Positions 1 through 12,864 are shown, counted from the stretch's first letter. The stretch is DNA of 64,000 nt from Tolypeutes matacus (GCA_026826555.1 JAKSZT010054334.1:32349556-32413555), one strand, 5' to 3'. The notes: generated from the letters alone by a model not told the origin. Made by a program: numbers and translations.

Positions 1-106
1 TGAACTCACAAAAGCTTGAATTGTTCACCTACACCTAGTCTGTAATCCCAGGCTGTATCACAGCACATTATACATAATGGTACTCATTTTAAAAAATATA
101 TTGCCT

Positions 107-207
107 TTTTTAAAATTTTTCATTTTACCAGGAGGTCCTGGAGATCGAACCCGGGTCCTTCTATATGGTAGATGGATGCCAAACCACTTGTGCCACATCT
201 GCTTCCC
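107..207 (-). mobile_element. DAS-type SINE, minus orientation
   Basis: This is a short tRNA-derived SINE. On the minus strand it opens with GGGAAGCAGATGTGGC, carries a B-box-like GGTTCGATC relative, and ends in an A-rich tail that appears as a T-rich run on the plus strand. It is flanked by a perfect 12-bp direct repeat, AATATATTGCCT, at 95-106 and 208-219. That marks target-primed insertion by L1 machinery. The family is characteristic of armadillos and relatives, so it helps identify the organism. It has no coding role. Confidence 0.9.
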
Positions 208-269
208 AATATATTGCCTCTTAGATATTGAAAAGAGAAAAGGAAGTATACTTTAACAATTTACAGTAT

Positions 270-505
270 AATGTAGTGGTTCAAAATTCAGTTTAGGATA
301 CGAGAGATCAGAATTTGAGACCTGGCTTACAAAACACTCACTTCCATCTCTGTCATGTTACACCAGCTCTTTACCTCCCAAGTTACAGTTTCCTCATCTG
401 TAAAGTGGTATAGCAAGAGTACTTATTTCAAACTTTGTGATTTTAATGAGATAAATCTTGCAAAGTTTTTGGCACTAACTGTGAGTTTAAATGTTATCCT
501 TAATT
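270..505 (+). mobile_element. MIR SINE relic
   Basis: This is a diverged ancient mammalian MIR. The order of landmarks matches the family: a 'tagtggtt' start, a degraded B box, 'cagtttcctcatctgtaaa' in the core, and a 'gagataaat...ggcac' end. No target duplication is visible, as expected at this age. Confidence 0.75.
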
Positions 506-774
506 AAAAGAGATATGGGAGATGGCAGGATTCTATTTTGTGGTTGGCATCAACATATAAATGTATTCTTTATGGTCTGCTCTAAGCTTTTGGGAAGTGA
601 TGCTAAGTGACTTGATTAACTGTTGTAGTATGATTATTTTCTTTATATATCATAGTAACTGTTAGGGCGCCAGTGTGGGGGAGCGTGTGGCAGGTGAGCA
701 AAGGACAGCAGAGTTTTGAACTGGAACAGTGGGGCTTTCTAGATTTCTGGTCTCTGCCTCATCTAGGTATTTTA

Positions 775-965
775 TTTTATTTTATTTTATTTTAGATTTT
801 ATTTTATTTATTCATTTATCCCCCCCTGCTGCCCGTGCTCGCTGGGTCAGCCAACCACGCCGTGCGGGCGGGCCCGCCCCCACCAGGAGGCCCCGGGAAC
901 CGAACCCGGGGGCCCCCCATATGGTAAACGGGAGCCCCACTGATTGAGCCACAGCCGCTTCCCTT
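775..965 (-). mobile_element. Long DAS-type SINE with (TTTTA)n tail
   Basis: This is a longer SINE variant on the minus strand. The tRNA-like head is near 965 (GGGAAGCGGCTGTGGC), followed by a GC-rich, CpG-rich middle at about 825-880. The tail has become a TTTTA microsatellite at about 771-798. A direct repeat TAGGTATTTTA at 764-774 and 966-976 marks the insertion. The retained CpGs suggest a fairly young copy. The small ORF at 729-947 lies across this SINE and is not a gene. Confidence 0.9.
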
Positions 966-976
966 TAGGTATTTTA

Positions 977-2095
977 AATTTTAGTTAATGCCTGTCTTAA
1001 GGTAGGGCAGGCATTCCTGTTCTAATGAAAGAAATTGGTATTTAACTGGATCAGAGATTAACACGAGGAGACACAGAGTCTGAGTGAGGGAAAAGAAAAG
1101 AGGTGCAATAACATAGGAGGAAAAAAGTATAAAGCTGGGCAGAGCCCTCTCTTTCTACAGGCTTCTTTCCTGACTCTTCTGTTTTGTTTTATCCCAAAAG
1201 GCTGACCCTTGTGTTCTCAGTGGGCTCTATTCTTGGTGATCTCATCTTTGTTTTCATCTAGGGAGCTCCTCTACCATACTGGATAAAACAAAACATGTCA
1301 CCCCACTTTGTACTCTGTCCTGACTGCTTCATTCTAGCCCCAGATTTCCAAATCTCCAAGGGCATACTGACTTGTATGTTTGACCATTAATTTACTCAAA
1401 TCGTGTATAATAGTGATTTAAGACATTTTATATATAATGTAAAAAGATCTATTGTGGCAGTTTTTTTGGAGAAAATTCACATGTATTTATAAGAAAATGT
1501 GTTTCAAATAACATAAAGCCGTCTGTGGGTGAATCAGGTTTACCCACAGCAGCCACTTTCTGTCCATTCCAACTGCTTCACTCCCTGCTGTCATTTACTT
1601 GGCCCTGGCTCTAGCCTTAACCATGGCCTAAGAGGTAAAATTTGACATGCAGTGCTTTTCTGAGATTAAGTTATGGAATTTACACATTGCAACTCTCTGT
1701 TAGCACCTGGCAAATTGCTTTTTAAAATCCACATAAGATAAAGACTCGTTTAACATCTTACAACTTGAAGTGTTTTCCATGTAACAACCTTGTTTATTGT
1801 ATTATTTATCGTATTAAGACAAATTCTAGCTGTGACCTTTTTCATCTTTATTATTATAATTTTTTCAATAAACTTGCTATTTCAAATTTGTATAATTAAA
1901 AATAATATTAGGAAATATAATTACAAAATATAGTTTCTTAGAAAAACACTACAAAACTATGACAGTAATATAAATTATGCCAGTAAAAAAAAACAAACAA
2001 AAAAAACCTCAAACTGCTACACCACACTTATTCAACAAGTATTTTCATGTTTTTAAATAATTCTTCCTATGCAGGTTATTTTTTTTCTTAGTATT
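977..2095. other. Unassigned AT-rich sequence
   Basis: No gene, splice-flanked exon or repeat family could be recognised here. It is AT-rich, with a short A-rich interrupted run near 1985-2010 (AAAAAAAACAAACAAAAAAAAC). Confidence 0.5.
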
Positions 2096-2099
2096 GCAT

Positions 2100-2515
2100 C
2101 ATAAGTTTTTTCCCTCCCATTTTTCCTATGTGTAGCTTAATATTAATAGTTCCTTACATTGCTTTTCCCTAATTAAATCAATCATTTTCTTGTGATAAAT
2201 TATTTCCAGTATTCAGGTTACAAATAGTGTTTTAATGAGCATTTTTATATTAAAGGTTTTCCCTCGTGATTATTATTTTTATTTTGTGGATTAATTTAAG
2301 AATATTATTATTGGGCCCAAGAGTAAGAATATTTCTGTGATTTGTAACAAAAGTGCCTTCCACAAGGGGTCTGATAGTATTACCAGAGGCACATATGAGT
2401 GGAGTTGTTTCTACCACTTTCTAGCAATAGATATAATATAGTTATTTAGTTTTAGATTGGCTACTCTAGTTGATGTAAAGTGATACCTCATCTTTTCTTA
2501 TTTCTTTAGAATGAA
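2100..2515 (-). mobile_element. Old L1M-like fragment, antisense
   Basis: The plus strand shows the degraded order expected of an antisense L1M 3' region: a 'gagcattttt' block, an 'aagagtaagaat' block, then 'cacatatgagtggagt' and 'ctagttgatgtaaagtgatacctcat'. The last piece corresponds to the usual antisense 'tgtgtagtggtatctcat'. It is strongly decayed. The assignment is by order and wording only. Confidence 0.45.
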
Positions 2516-5500
2516 GAAATATGTACTTAGCTTCAGATTGAAGTAGATAGTCATGTCTTGAAATATTCTGGAATTAGTAGTACAGTTTATTAGAGTATAA
2601 AAAAAGCACACAGCATTAGAACTATGTAGAAGAAAAACTTTTTATGCAACTTGTTGATTTTTTATATGATGAATTTGTATGCTGCAGTTGAAACAATTTT
2701 TAGAAAAAAATTTAGAGTCTTTGAAGTGAAAAGCCCACTTAAAAAATATATTTCCGGCTTATAGATTCAATTACTGATTAGTTGGCTTAATGTAACATTT
2801 ACTTTAAGCTATTACTATCTAAAGCCCCAGTCACTAAATGTAGAATTGGAAACTGCTGTTTTTGTTTTATGAGCATTTAAAAATAGCCTTAGGGGATTTT
2901 TATCTTGAGTTTTACTATTAAAGCCAACTACACAAAGTCTTCCTTCATAGCTTAATCTCTTTGTCCTCATTTGTAGAACAACAGATCTTAGTAATTTTAA
3001 GTTTCATATGCTACTCCCCCTACCCCAAGTCAAAACATAGGAATGTTGGGTGAATAGACATGAAAGGCTGGGTTTCCTTGAGATGTATATTTAGATGGTG
3101 AAAAACAAGGAGGGAGGAAAGTGTGAGAACTAAAGAGAAAAAAGAAAATGAGATTAGGGTAGAAGATATGGAAATATGGAAGTGGAACTTTGGGTTCATT
3201 GTCCATTCCTCCAAAAACTGTAAATAAACTCTCCTTTGGGTCTATTGATCTGCATTGATTTGCAGTTTTAGTCGACCTAATTCTGCATCTGTTTCCCATT
3301 GGCCTTTTCTTTGCTGCGTCTTTATTTTATTTTTAAGAATCTAAATTGCTGGTTCTCTCTGCCTTGCTGTTGCTGCAACCTCCTCACTGTGTGAATTTGC
3401 ACTTCAGTGTGGCACCATTTCCTGTCAGAAACGGAAGGCAGGTTCTAAGGTGGTGGCTCACAAAAGAAAAAGTACCCAAACAGCTTCAGAGCACATGTGG
3501 GACATGCTCATAAACAATAAACTTGGTACACAAATGGATCCCTGGATTTCTTGCCATACATTTTGGCCTTCCATGAGTCTAAGACATTTTAGTGGTTGGC
3601 AAAGTTAAAAGATAACCAGATTCCAGAACACAAATTATGGAAAATTAGAATCGATGTTGTTCAGATTTACCTGAATAGAAATCAAGGTGAATGACATTGG
3701 AGTATTGCCAAGCTCTTTTAAACCATGACTTTCCTATAATGCAGAGGTCTTTTTTCCCCAAATTCTTAGGTCAGGGATAATTTTTTTTTTGGGAATGAAT
3801 TTAGAATACATATGCATTTAAATATTAATAATAGAATTATGAAATTAACAATTGGTATGAATTATGATTAAAGTTTTGAGTAAGAGTACACAAAATTCAG
3901 CTGTTTTAATTGGAAAAATTTTTAACAGATCTAAATTCTTTAGGGAAGTAACATTTGCATTTTTCTAAAATTTCTACATAATGTTTTAGCCCTATTATGG
4001 GGATTTTAGAGGAATGACTATCTGGCAATAATCACGTTTTAGAAAATTAGATGACTATTTTATCTAGATGATTTCATGATTTAGTGATATTTGCAATCAC
4101 TTAGTTATCTCATTGGTCTCATGCATTTAATTTTGCTTTATTGACAGATCTACATTATTTTGTATTTATAACAGTGACTGTTTTTAGGCAGAGCATGTGT
4201 GTTATTCTGCATTCCCTTGGGTATCGTTTTTGCTCAATGAATGTTAATAAATGATTGTTATGAACTGGATAGGCCCATGGCAATGAAGTGCCAGACCTTT
4301 CCATCTGCTTAAACTATTCATTGATTTTTTAAAAACTCTGAAAAAAAAAATCCCAATGTCCAACATGTCAATTCACTAATGTTCATAACCAATTAGTAGC
4401 ACAGTTAAGGACCTTCATAATGACCTTGAAGGTACAGCAGTAGGTGGCATCCAATGTATTGTGACATTTCATCTGAATGGATTGTTAACAGAGGTTTCTC
4501 TTTTCAGAATGTAGAAGTTGTTGGGAAGGAATGGTATTTGCATAAAGGCACTTCCTTTTGCCACCTTTAGTTCTTTTTTAAAAAATTTTTCCCCAGAAGT
4601 GTGGTTTAATCTCACACCTGTTATTAAACTGCTTTAAGCTTCTTTCCAAGTATCACAGCCAAATTGAAGGATTTATTTCCTTGCCTGTACTTTAAAAAAT
4701 TGCTGTCAAACAAAGTAAGCCAAGGCAAGTAATAGAGATTCATCCTCCTTGTGTTTTCAGTTTATTTGCATTTGTTCATGACTTTTAAGTTATTTTAAAT
4801 CCGCAGAGGAGTTTGCTTGCTTTTAAATTCTATTATATATAAATTGTTTCCTGAAAGGGTCTGTAAGAGATCAAAGTAAGTGTCAACTTAATAATAGAAG
4901 AGATTTTTTTCTGTCTGTGCTGTGTTATAATGGGAGATTTTTTGCTTTATTTATGTTTAGAACTTAATGTAGTTAGGAGAGCAGTGGTTATTAAGGTGGA
5001 TGTTATTTTTTTGTATAGAGTCTCAAATATTTGAAGTCTATTGAAGCTTCAATAATTTAATTGCTAAAAGTCTATTAGATCGCCTGGAGTTTCTCATTAT
5101 TATTTTGGTTACTCCGTCTACCAAAGTGTATTTCCACTCAAAAAAGCAAAATTGCTTAAATAAATGAATCTGCCCATTTTCCTTAAAATAGTGTTTCAGT
5201 GAACAATAGTACCTTTTTACAGTTGCTGCTTATTTTCTAGGATACTCAAGCCCAAAGATGAGATGTTTGACGGGGCTAAACTAATTTGTACCTAAGGAGT
5301 TAAAAGTTTGCTCAAAAAGTTTTCCCACTTACATGTACTCACTAGCATTTTCATATGAATTTTTAGGGGTGTTGCTATAGCTCTGGCTGCAGAAATATGG
5401 ATCTGAAAGTTTTAAGCTACAGGCAACCTGGAATTTCCGAGGCTGGGAGTTGAAACAGGAACTCCAGTGCATGTGTAGTAATAAACTGTTAGGACTTGAG

Positions 5501-5845
5501 GTCTATTTCCTGTTAATCCCTTAGGGACACTTTTAACCCTGGCACTCTTTTATGTACTCCATTCTTTTCCTTGAGCTCTCCAAAACTTGGCTAATAAGCT
5601 ACCTGTTCCCAATCAACACTTGATGCTTAGGACTATGGTTGCTGTTTTTTTTTTTTTTTTTTAACCCTTCTTTCCTGCCACTACGCAGGAGAGAAAATAG
5701 TCTCTTGAGTTTGTCTCCTGTAAATCTGTTCTTGAAGCAAGTGTTTAAGCAATTGTAAAGTTCAGAAATAGTGCAAAAGTAGTATAATATAAAAGAGGTA
5801 AATTTATAATAGTTTAAGAAATTCCCAAAACAAAACTGAGGCTAT
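2516..5845. other. Unassigned AT-rich sequence
   Basis: About 3.3 kb with no recognisable exon or clear repeat. A T-run lies at 5646-5662. The two overlapping minus-strand ORFs at 3020-3299 have no family features and look like chance. Confidence 0.5.
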
Positions 5846-5849
5846 ATAG

Positions 5850-6030
5850 TTAAAGAGCATTAGTTTTCAAGCATAGCTTTAATTTAGTATCTCAAGGAAA
5901 AGATTTCCATGCCTGGGCCTCATCCCCAGAGATTTACTGGGTTTAGTGTGGAACCTGGGCGTCTGTATGTTTAGACTTTCCCTAGTGAATCTGAGACCCA
6001 TGCAGGAAATTACTAGTGTTGAGCAAGGAA
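5850..6030 (+). mobile_element. MER5-like hAT-Charlie relic
   Basis: The stretch reads like a decayed MER5: 'ttagttttcaagcatag', then 'gggcctcatccccagagatttactgg', then 'gaacctgggcgtctgtatgttta'. MER5 elements are short non-autonomous hAT-Charlie DNA transposons. The terminal repeats are too eroded to place the ends exactly. Confidence 0.55.
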
Positions 6031-6044
6031 TAAGAAAAGTCTAG

Positions 6045-6305
6045 AAATGGTAGTTCTGAATGTAGGCTGCACATTGAAGTTGCTTGGGCATCTTTTAAAA
6101 TCTGCTGATGCCATATGATTGGTCAGGAATGCAGAACTTATCAGGGATTTTAAAAAGCTTCTGGTGAATTCTTTTCTTTAAAAAAAAAAAATGTTTTTTT
6201 TGAGGTACCTGGGATATGTGAAGCAGGTGTTCAACCACTGAGCTACACCCACTTTGTGTGGTAAATTCTTATATGCTGCCAAAGTTGAGAAATACTGATC
6301 TAAAA
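6045..6305 (+). mobile_element. MER5-like relic split by a SINE
   Basis: A second MER5-like unit ('gtagttctgaatgtaggctg', 'acattgaagttgcttgggcatc') ends with 'gttgagaaatactgatc', which resembles the 'tttgagaaccactg' terminus. It is interrupted by a SINE at about 6175-6255. Confidence 0.6.
6175..6255 (-). mobile_element. Short tRNA-derived SINE inside a MER5-like element
   Basis: On the minus strand the unit reads GTGGGTGTAGCTCAGTGGTT, with a GGTACCTC end and a short A tail. This is a tRNA-Ala-like monomer. Imperfect flanking repeats 'ggtgaattctt' and 'ggtaaattctt' support insertion into the MER5-like relic. Upstream of it on the plus strand is an A-run at about 6180-6191. Confidence 0.7.
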
Positions 6306-7485
6306 GTCCTTACATTCCAGTGACTAGCAGGAATTCATCCAATTTTAGACTTTTTGAGAATTTTTTTTTTTTTGCGGGAGCACATGGATTTAGATTAATA
6401 TTAGTTTCTGCAAGACAAAAGAAAATCCATTATCTGACTTCTCCTACTTCACAATGTAAGGTTTCTCTGGACATCTCTGAAAAAGGGACCCAAAGGGTGA
6501 TGTGTGAATTGAGTGTGTGTGGGCGATTGCAGTGGTCACTCGTGGTTGCATCTGGGTCGGTGTGGAGGTAGAAGGGCTTTTTTAGATTTGCCCATCTCTC
6601 TCATCATCTCAGTACCACTGCCTGTTTTAGAAAAACCTGCCTTGACCCCACATTAAGCAGATGAGAATGAGAGTACAGGGTTGCAAAAAAAAAAAAAAAA
6701 AAAGTATATGACAGTGAGAAGGCATAGACTAGGAAAAATGCCATGAGTGGGGAGGCACAGAGGTGCACCTGTAACTTCTTAAGTACGCATGTGAGGATAG
6801 GATGTCCACTGAGTTGGTAGGGAGGGGACACAATGCGTGTGTATGTAGAGATATTCTGGTCATAGAATGAATTCTTCTGTGGCTTAGAAATGTGTTCATG
6901 TAATAAATTACATTCTGCTTTGTTTTCTGAAATTCTCTTTGCTGTGAACACCACTGTTGTATTGTGTGAAGTTTTCCTCCCTGTCTTACAATACACCTGT
7001 GCTATGTAGACTAGACATTTAGGTTGTGCCTATAGTGCTGTTGACTGCAAGTATGTTATTGTTAATGTCTCTTTTGTCCTGGTGCTTCATTTCTAGTATG
7101 CCATTGCTGTCGTTCTTTACATAGTGACAGCGTATTTAAATTACCTAAGAAGATATGCAGGACATAAGATTTTACGCAGCTCCGTTTCTTATAGAACGCT
7201 CTGAATGAGTGCCACTGTATTGACGTTCGTTTTGTTCCGGATTCCTTGTTGAGTTTGCATGTTTTGCTAGCCTCCTGATGACCATAATTATGTTTATTTT
7301 TGTTTGTTTCAAACTCCACTGCTGATTTAGCTACAATTGAACTGTATGAATTTTGTGGTCTAATTAGAGATAGCATTTAAGAAACGTCATCACTGGTGAG
7401 ATTTTTGATGTTGGTTTCTGAGAACTACACTTAATGGCTCATTCTTGAAAGTATTAATAGCCACAGTTATCTGAAATTATTCTGT
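6306..7485. other. Unassigned sequence
   Basis: No gene recognised. An A-run lies at about 6685-6703. The minus ORFs at 6604-6996 and 7062-7376 are low-complexity or featureless and show no known domain. Confidence 0.5.
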
Positions 7486-7489
7486 GTCT

Positions 7490-7595
7490 ATTAAGCACTC
7501 TTATATTTAAGTTTCATAGCAGTCTTTTGAGGTATGTGATTTCACTTCCATTTTATTGGTAAGGGGACTGTGACTTAGCATTTTAATTTGTATCT
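7490..7595 (-). mobile_element. MIR fragment, minus
   Basis: 'gtttcatagcagtcttttgaggtatgtg' followed by 'ccattttattggtaaggggactgtgac' is the reverse-strand central MIR core. The ends cannot be placed. Confidence 0.55.
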
Positions 7596-9202
7596 AACCA
7601 GTGGTATGCCAGCTTTCTGGGGGGGAAAAAGTCCCTTGAAGTTTCCCATGAAATAGGTCGTCTGACCAGGATGGGTTTCAGGCTACTAAAGTATAGTCAA
7701 GGAGTTGTGAAGAGATGTCACAGTCAGCTTAGGCCAAAGCCAGTATTCTTTCTATTATGTTACCCTGCTTCTCTTTCTGCCTTTTCTGTCCTCCTTCCTT
7801 TCTCCTTTCTTCCCTTCCTCCCTTCTCTCTCTCCTTCCCTAGCATCCTTCCCTTGGGTGGGCAGTCATTGCCTGCAACACTGTCTCAAGCACATCATGTC
7901 CTATTTGTAGCCTCTTCTATGATGAGTTTCTTATAGTCAGGGAATTATAATCAACTGTCAGCTTCTGGGACCCTTATTGACTTAAACTAGAGTACATAGA
8001 ATAGGACGTATTATTTTAAGTCATCTATTGTTTATTCTTGATAAGATAAGTATGGGTATGCTACCATGTCAGATGGCCTGATTGTTCCAGATGTGAGAAG
8101 CAATGTCATGAAATTATTAGAAATGAATCAAACCGATTTTACTCATGAAACCAACTATTCTTACTTAGTTTAAATTCAAAATGCTGTTTACTTTCCATGC
8201 CTCCTTTTTCTCTACATAACCTTTACCTGAAACCACTTTTTCTCCAGCTGTGTCATAGCCGACTTGGAAGAGGTCTGGATTTTGTTGGTAATGAAAAATC
8301 ATGAGAATTCCCAGTCATCTCTCTTCAAAACAAAGAAGGAAGTGGCAGGTATTAAAATCTCCTTGCCATTGCATACTTTTGAAAAGTCTAAACATTTGTC
8401 TACTCTCCTTCCTCTTCTCTATTTCTACATGACTATAAATGTCAGAAAACATGTGTCTTAGAGAGCTTTCACTTTTCCTGGTTTTGGCTGTAACACTGAC
8501 TCACTTAAAAATTGGCACACATTCTAAATTATTTCATTGTGTCAAGTTTCCTACCCATGCTAAGATCTCATGTGTGGTATTAGGCATTACTGCAGTGGCA
8601 TTGCTGTCTTTGTGAGATTTGCCCTGTAGTGATTAGGACACTTGTCTTCTTTCTTCAGCGGAGCTGTGAGAGGCCATGTAGGTGTAAGTGCTTGACTCCA
8701 TCACTGGCAGGGACTGCCTGCTTTTTTCCTGTGTTACTTCAATGCTATAGAAGTTGCTTTAGTCCATGGTACTATGTAAATTTTTTAAAACCAAACTTTA
8801 GGAAACACAATTTTTGAAGTTGCTTTCTTTTGAAGTGTATCTGCATGAAAGAATATTCTTGTGATTATTTTGAAAGGCGGGATGGGTTTTTCTTCTTTTC
8901 CCTTGAAGATACAGAAACAGTTCATAGGGTTTCCCACACAACAGAATGTCTGATCACTTCAGATTTTGGGACTGCCTGACCCTTAGGTATGAATGAGTGG
9001 GCCATGACATGGAATCATGTGAGTGGATGGCACAGGAGCCTGGGCTGAGTTTATGTTATTATGACAGAGGTAGCTGAGTGAAGAGACCAGAAGGTTTTGA
9101 TGTGGTGTACGGTCTGGACAATTTATTTTACTTTTGCAGAGGAAATAAAGGAGTAAATTTTTATCTTCTTAAAATGTTAATATTGCAAGAATTTTTCACA
9201 GG
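7596..9202. other. Unassigned sequence with a pyrimidine tract
   Basis: No exon or repeat recognised. A nearly pure C/T tract runs from about 7790 to 7840 (cttcctttctcctttcttcc and on), long enough to be a possible triplex-forming mirror-type tract. Confidence 0.5.
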
Positions 9203-9811
9203 TGTACTAGTCAGCCAAAGGGGTGCTGATGCAAATTACCAGAAAACTGTTGGCACTTATAAAACGGTATTTATTTGGGGCAGAAGTCCACAGTTACTAG
9301 GCCATAAAGCATAAGTTTCTTCCTTCACCAAAGTCTGTTGCCACATGTTGTAGCAAGACAGCTGCTGAGGTTTGGCAGGGTTCGGGCTTCTTGGATTCCT
9401 CTTCCCGGGGCTCCATTTCTCTCAGGGCTCAGCACCTCTGTTTCCTCCACAAGGTCAGCTGTAGACTATGAGGCTCTCTAGGCTTTGCCTCTCTCCACAG
9501 GGCCAGCTGTAGACTCAGGTGAATGGCTCGTCTCTATCCCGGGGCCTTCTCTCCTTCCTCACGACCAAGCTCTCTGTCTGCTTTTCTCCCCGGGCTCCAG
9601 CATCAAAACTCCAACATCAGAACTGCTCCAACTCTGTCCTTTGTTATGTCTTTTATCTTCGAGACCCCACCCACCAAGGGGAGGAGCTCAATGCCCTAAT
9701 GGCCTGGTCAATACCCTAATCATAACTTAATCATGCCCAGATTAACAGACCAGTTTGCAAGCATAATCTAATATCTGTTTTTGGAATTCATAACTTCCTC
9801 AAACTGCTACA
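9203..9811 (-). mobile_element. Solo LTR, MaLR/ERV3-like xenarthran family, minus
   Basis: The element starts TGTACTAGTCAGCC and ends CTGCTACA on the plus strand, so it has TG...CA ends. Flanking pentamers ACAGG (9198-9202) and ACAAG (9812-9816) differ by one base. It aligns by eye, in reverse, with the LTRs at 25,118 and 32,502: 'accaaagtctgttgccacatg', the lysine-tRNA-unrelated purine/pyrimidine middle, and the 'gattatgcttgc' block. No internal retroviral genes are attached, so it is a solo LTR left by recombination. The small ORFs at 9485-9730 are inside it and are not genes. Confidence 0.75.
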
Positions 9812-11730
9812 ACAAGAAAAAGAAAATTTCCAAGGAAAGCAGAGATTTAATTTCTTACTCTAATTACAAAAGAAGATGCAAAGTTATATTGATTTGTTTC
9901 TTTTGTTTAAACATTTGATGTTAGGTCATTGATTGCAAGGGACTTGTAAGGTAAAATTCCTTTTATTAATGGGTAAGCTTTTTGACAAAGAAATCTGATT
10001 TTTCAACCTGAACAACATCAATGGGAATTGCTTCCACTCTTTGATAGTTCTATTAATTGCACTGATTTATGATATACTTATAATACAAAGAGAGAGATAA
10101 TGAAATAGAATTAAATTCAATTACCTTGTGACCAAAAATTTTTAAATTTGAAGTGTTTTTATGACTGAATGGGATTAGAAATTTGTTTTTGTATGGAAAG
10201 TTTGAGACTGAATTCTATTTGGAAAAACTTTTTTAAAGTTTAGCTTCAGTAGAAAAGGCAAATCTTAATTTCTGCATTGTATATCTGTATTTGACATGTT
10301 GTAATAAATTAATGTTTAATTTACATTAATTATACATATAAAATACAGGTATTGCTGAATCATCTATGGAAAGGCCAGGATGGATGCCTGATATTGGACT
10401 GTCATGGAATTAAACATAATTTTTAAAGAAGCAGAAATGAAATGCCTGGGAAAAATTAAATATATGAATGTTCTAAACCGTGACCATTTCCCAAGGTGAC
10501 TTTGCCTTGTTGGAATTGTATGTATGGATTTATTTTTTTTATTTTTGGATTTTTTAATTTTTATTCCTTTTCAACAATAGTGAGCACCCCTTTAGGGCAT
10601 TTATGTATCTTAAGTCATTTTTACAGGAGGTAACCAACCAGGTATTATGCATAAGAGAGCAAAATAACTGGGGATGGAGGGCAGAGAAAGAAAAAGAGAA
10701 ATCTGAAGTTTTCTAGTGACGAAGGGATTTGAAAATGGGGAATTCATTGTGGAGAGTCATTACTAATCTAAAATTGGTAAAATACTGTTGAGGTGTTCCT
10801 TATTTAGGATGTTGGCTTTAGGTTTTGTTTTAGACAAAAAAAGGAAAAAGGAAAAAAACAATAATTATAAGGACTTTCACAGGTTTTCTCATGGCCCCTG
10901 AATTCTTTCCCACTAAAAGACAGTGCTGAGGAAGGTATCCTGAAGCTGGCAGGCACACTGAATGTTCCCATGCCCCGGTGTCCCGTCGTCCCCTCTGTAG
11001 TGGTCGGCAGTGTCCCTGGGCGACGGCTTTGGAACTGTCTGCTCTAATGCTTTCCTACTACCTCTTTTCTTCTCCCCTGGGGGTTGAGGTGGGGGTAGGA
11101 TCACCAATATGCCAGGTCCTCTGCTTTTGCTGTGACTTCCACTGCTATTTGCCCAATTACTTCCAGCTGAGACCATTTATTTGAGGGAGATGTGTAAGTA
11201 TAAATATAAATGTGCGAGAATAAATATAAATAAATGTATTTGTGTGTATGTTTTCTATAGCTTCTGGCATCTACCAGCTTATCTCAAGAAAATCTTTCTC
11301 CTTTTTTCTTCCATTTGTAATAGAAAGCTAATGACCCTGTAGTGCTGTTCCATCACTTTTTATGGCAATGTTAAACCTGTGTAAATGTCCATATTTACCA
11401 AGGAGATTAAAATAGAATTTCCCAAAAGAGAAGAGTTAAAAATACAGTCAAATGAGATCTTAAGTAGAAACAAGTGAGTGACTAGTCAGATTCAGAGGAT
11501 TTCAGACTTCATAGAGTTGTATGTATCATTGTTTTAAAATTTTTGAGTTTGAGGGAATTTGTTTGCTTATAGTTTATCTTTTCAATGAACTACAGTTCAT
11601 GTGCAGAAAAGACATGCTACAGGTAGTACTCAGACCAAGACATAAAAAATTACCAGCAGCCCCCCCACAAAAGTTGATCACCACCTCAGCTCCATCCCCA
11701 CAGCCTACCATCCGTCCCTGAACACCACAC
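9812..11730. other. Unassigned sequence
   Basis: No recognisable gene. A GC-richer, CpG-containing patch at about 10,915-11,170 stands out from the AT-rich surroundings. The ORFs on both strands there (10,913-11,184) show no family features. A decayed T/A-rich patch lies at 10,530-10,570. Confidence 0.45.
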
Positions 11731-11734
11731 GAGA

Positions 11735-12170
11735 ACAATATGTACTCTTTTGAGACTGGCTTTTTTACTTTGTATTATGTTTTTGAGATTCATCCATGTT
11801 CTCTTTTTTTCCATTTCTGTATAATATTCCATTGTATAACTTTACAGACTTCTCTACCAATTTTTTTGTTGCTTGGCATTTGGGTTGTTTCCAGTTTTAC
11901 AAGGAATATTCTTGTAAGTGCCTGTTGGTGCACATATATACATATTTCTGCATGACTTATCCTTAGAAGTGGAATTTCTAAGTCTTCAGGAATATATTTT
12001 TTGTTTAGTAGGTACTGTCACTCTTCCTGATTGTATCAATTTAGACATTCATAAGCAGTTTATGAGAGTTCTGTGTGCTCCGTATTCTCTTTATTCTCTT
12101 TTTTCCCACCATTCTAGTTTATGTATTGGTGTCTCTTGGTGGTTTAATTTAAAATTTCCTAAAGATTAAT
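11735..12170 (-). mobile_element. Antisense L1M 3' fragment
   Basis: The plus strand has the familiar antisense L1M series: 'gagattcatccatgtt', 'tataatattccattgtataa', 'catttgggttgtttccagtttt', 'aatattcttgtaagtgcctgttgg', 'cttagaagtggaatttctaagtc', then 'gtaggtactgtca'. These correspond in order to the end of ORF2 and the 3' region. The ORFs at 11,740-12,169 are artefacts of this. Confidence 0.8.
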
Positions 12171-12359
12171 GATAATATATACCTTTCATGTTAATAGTCA
12201 TTTGGCCATTTTTTAGGAAAAGCTTGTACACGTTTACTTTATGGACATTTAAAAAATTGTCTTCTCTCTTTCGTTTTGTTCATTTCTAAAATTGAGTTAA
12301 ATCTCAAACCTGGTTGACATTTGCTGTGGAGAGAGAGAACCATGGGAAATTACTCAACT

Positions 12360-12860
12360 AGAAATATTTATTTGCTTATTCATTTACCAAATGTTTATTG
12401 AATGTCTCCTGTCCTCTTCCTTTACAGGGGTAAAAAGATAAGTGTCTGCCTTAAGGGGCTCACAGTCCTGTGACATCCAGGATGCTTTGTGTTAAATTCT
12501 TCAATAATTTCAAGAAGACAGTCCAATGAAAGCATTAGCAGGTGCCCATAACACAGGCCCTGAGTTTAAGAACAGGCTTCCCACAGGAGAAAGAGAAGGA
12601 GCCAAAACCTGAATGTATTAGCCAAGGTTAGGATGGGGAATAATGTGTCAGGTAGAGGTAACAGCATACCAGAAGTCATGTTTGAGAGGCGTCAGTGCTG
12701 TGGGGAGAAACAGGGTGTGTGAGTGCACATGTGGGGCATTGTTTAAAAATACTTGATGTAGTCATTAATTTATTTAGCTATTATTTACTGAATATTCCCC
12801 ATGTGCCAGACCCTGTGCAAGTCCTGAGGCTATGAGGGCAAATTAAAGAAATAACAACAA
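12360..12860. other. Weak old-repeat signal, otherwise unassigned
   Basis: 'attcatttaccaaatgtttattgaatgtctcctg' plus 'cttaaggggctcacagtcctg' resembles the common ancient 'tttattgagcacctac...ggagcttacagtct' repeat (L2/MIR-associated). A second weak copy is near 12,765-12,830. The rest shows nothing recognisable. Confidence 0.4.
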
Positions 12861-12864
12861 TGAT

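Noticed and set aside
9485..9730. Two overlapping ORFs at 9,485-9,730
   Set aside because: They are inside a solo LTR and show no retroviral or cellular domain.
10913..11184. CpG-containing patch as a promoter island
   Set aside because: Too short and with too few CpGs, and no downstream exon is recognisable.
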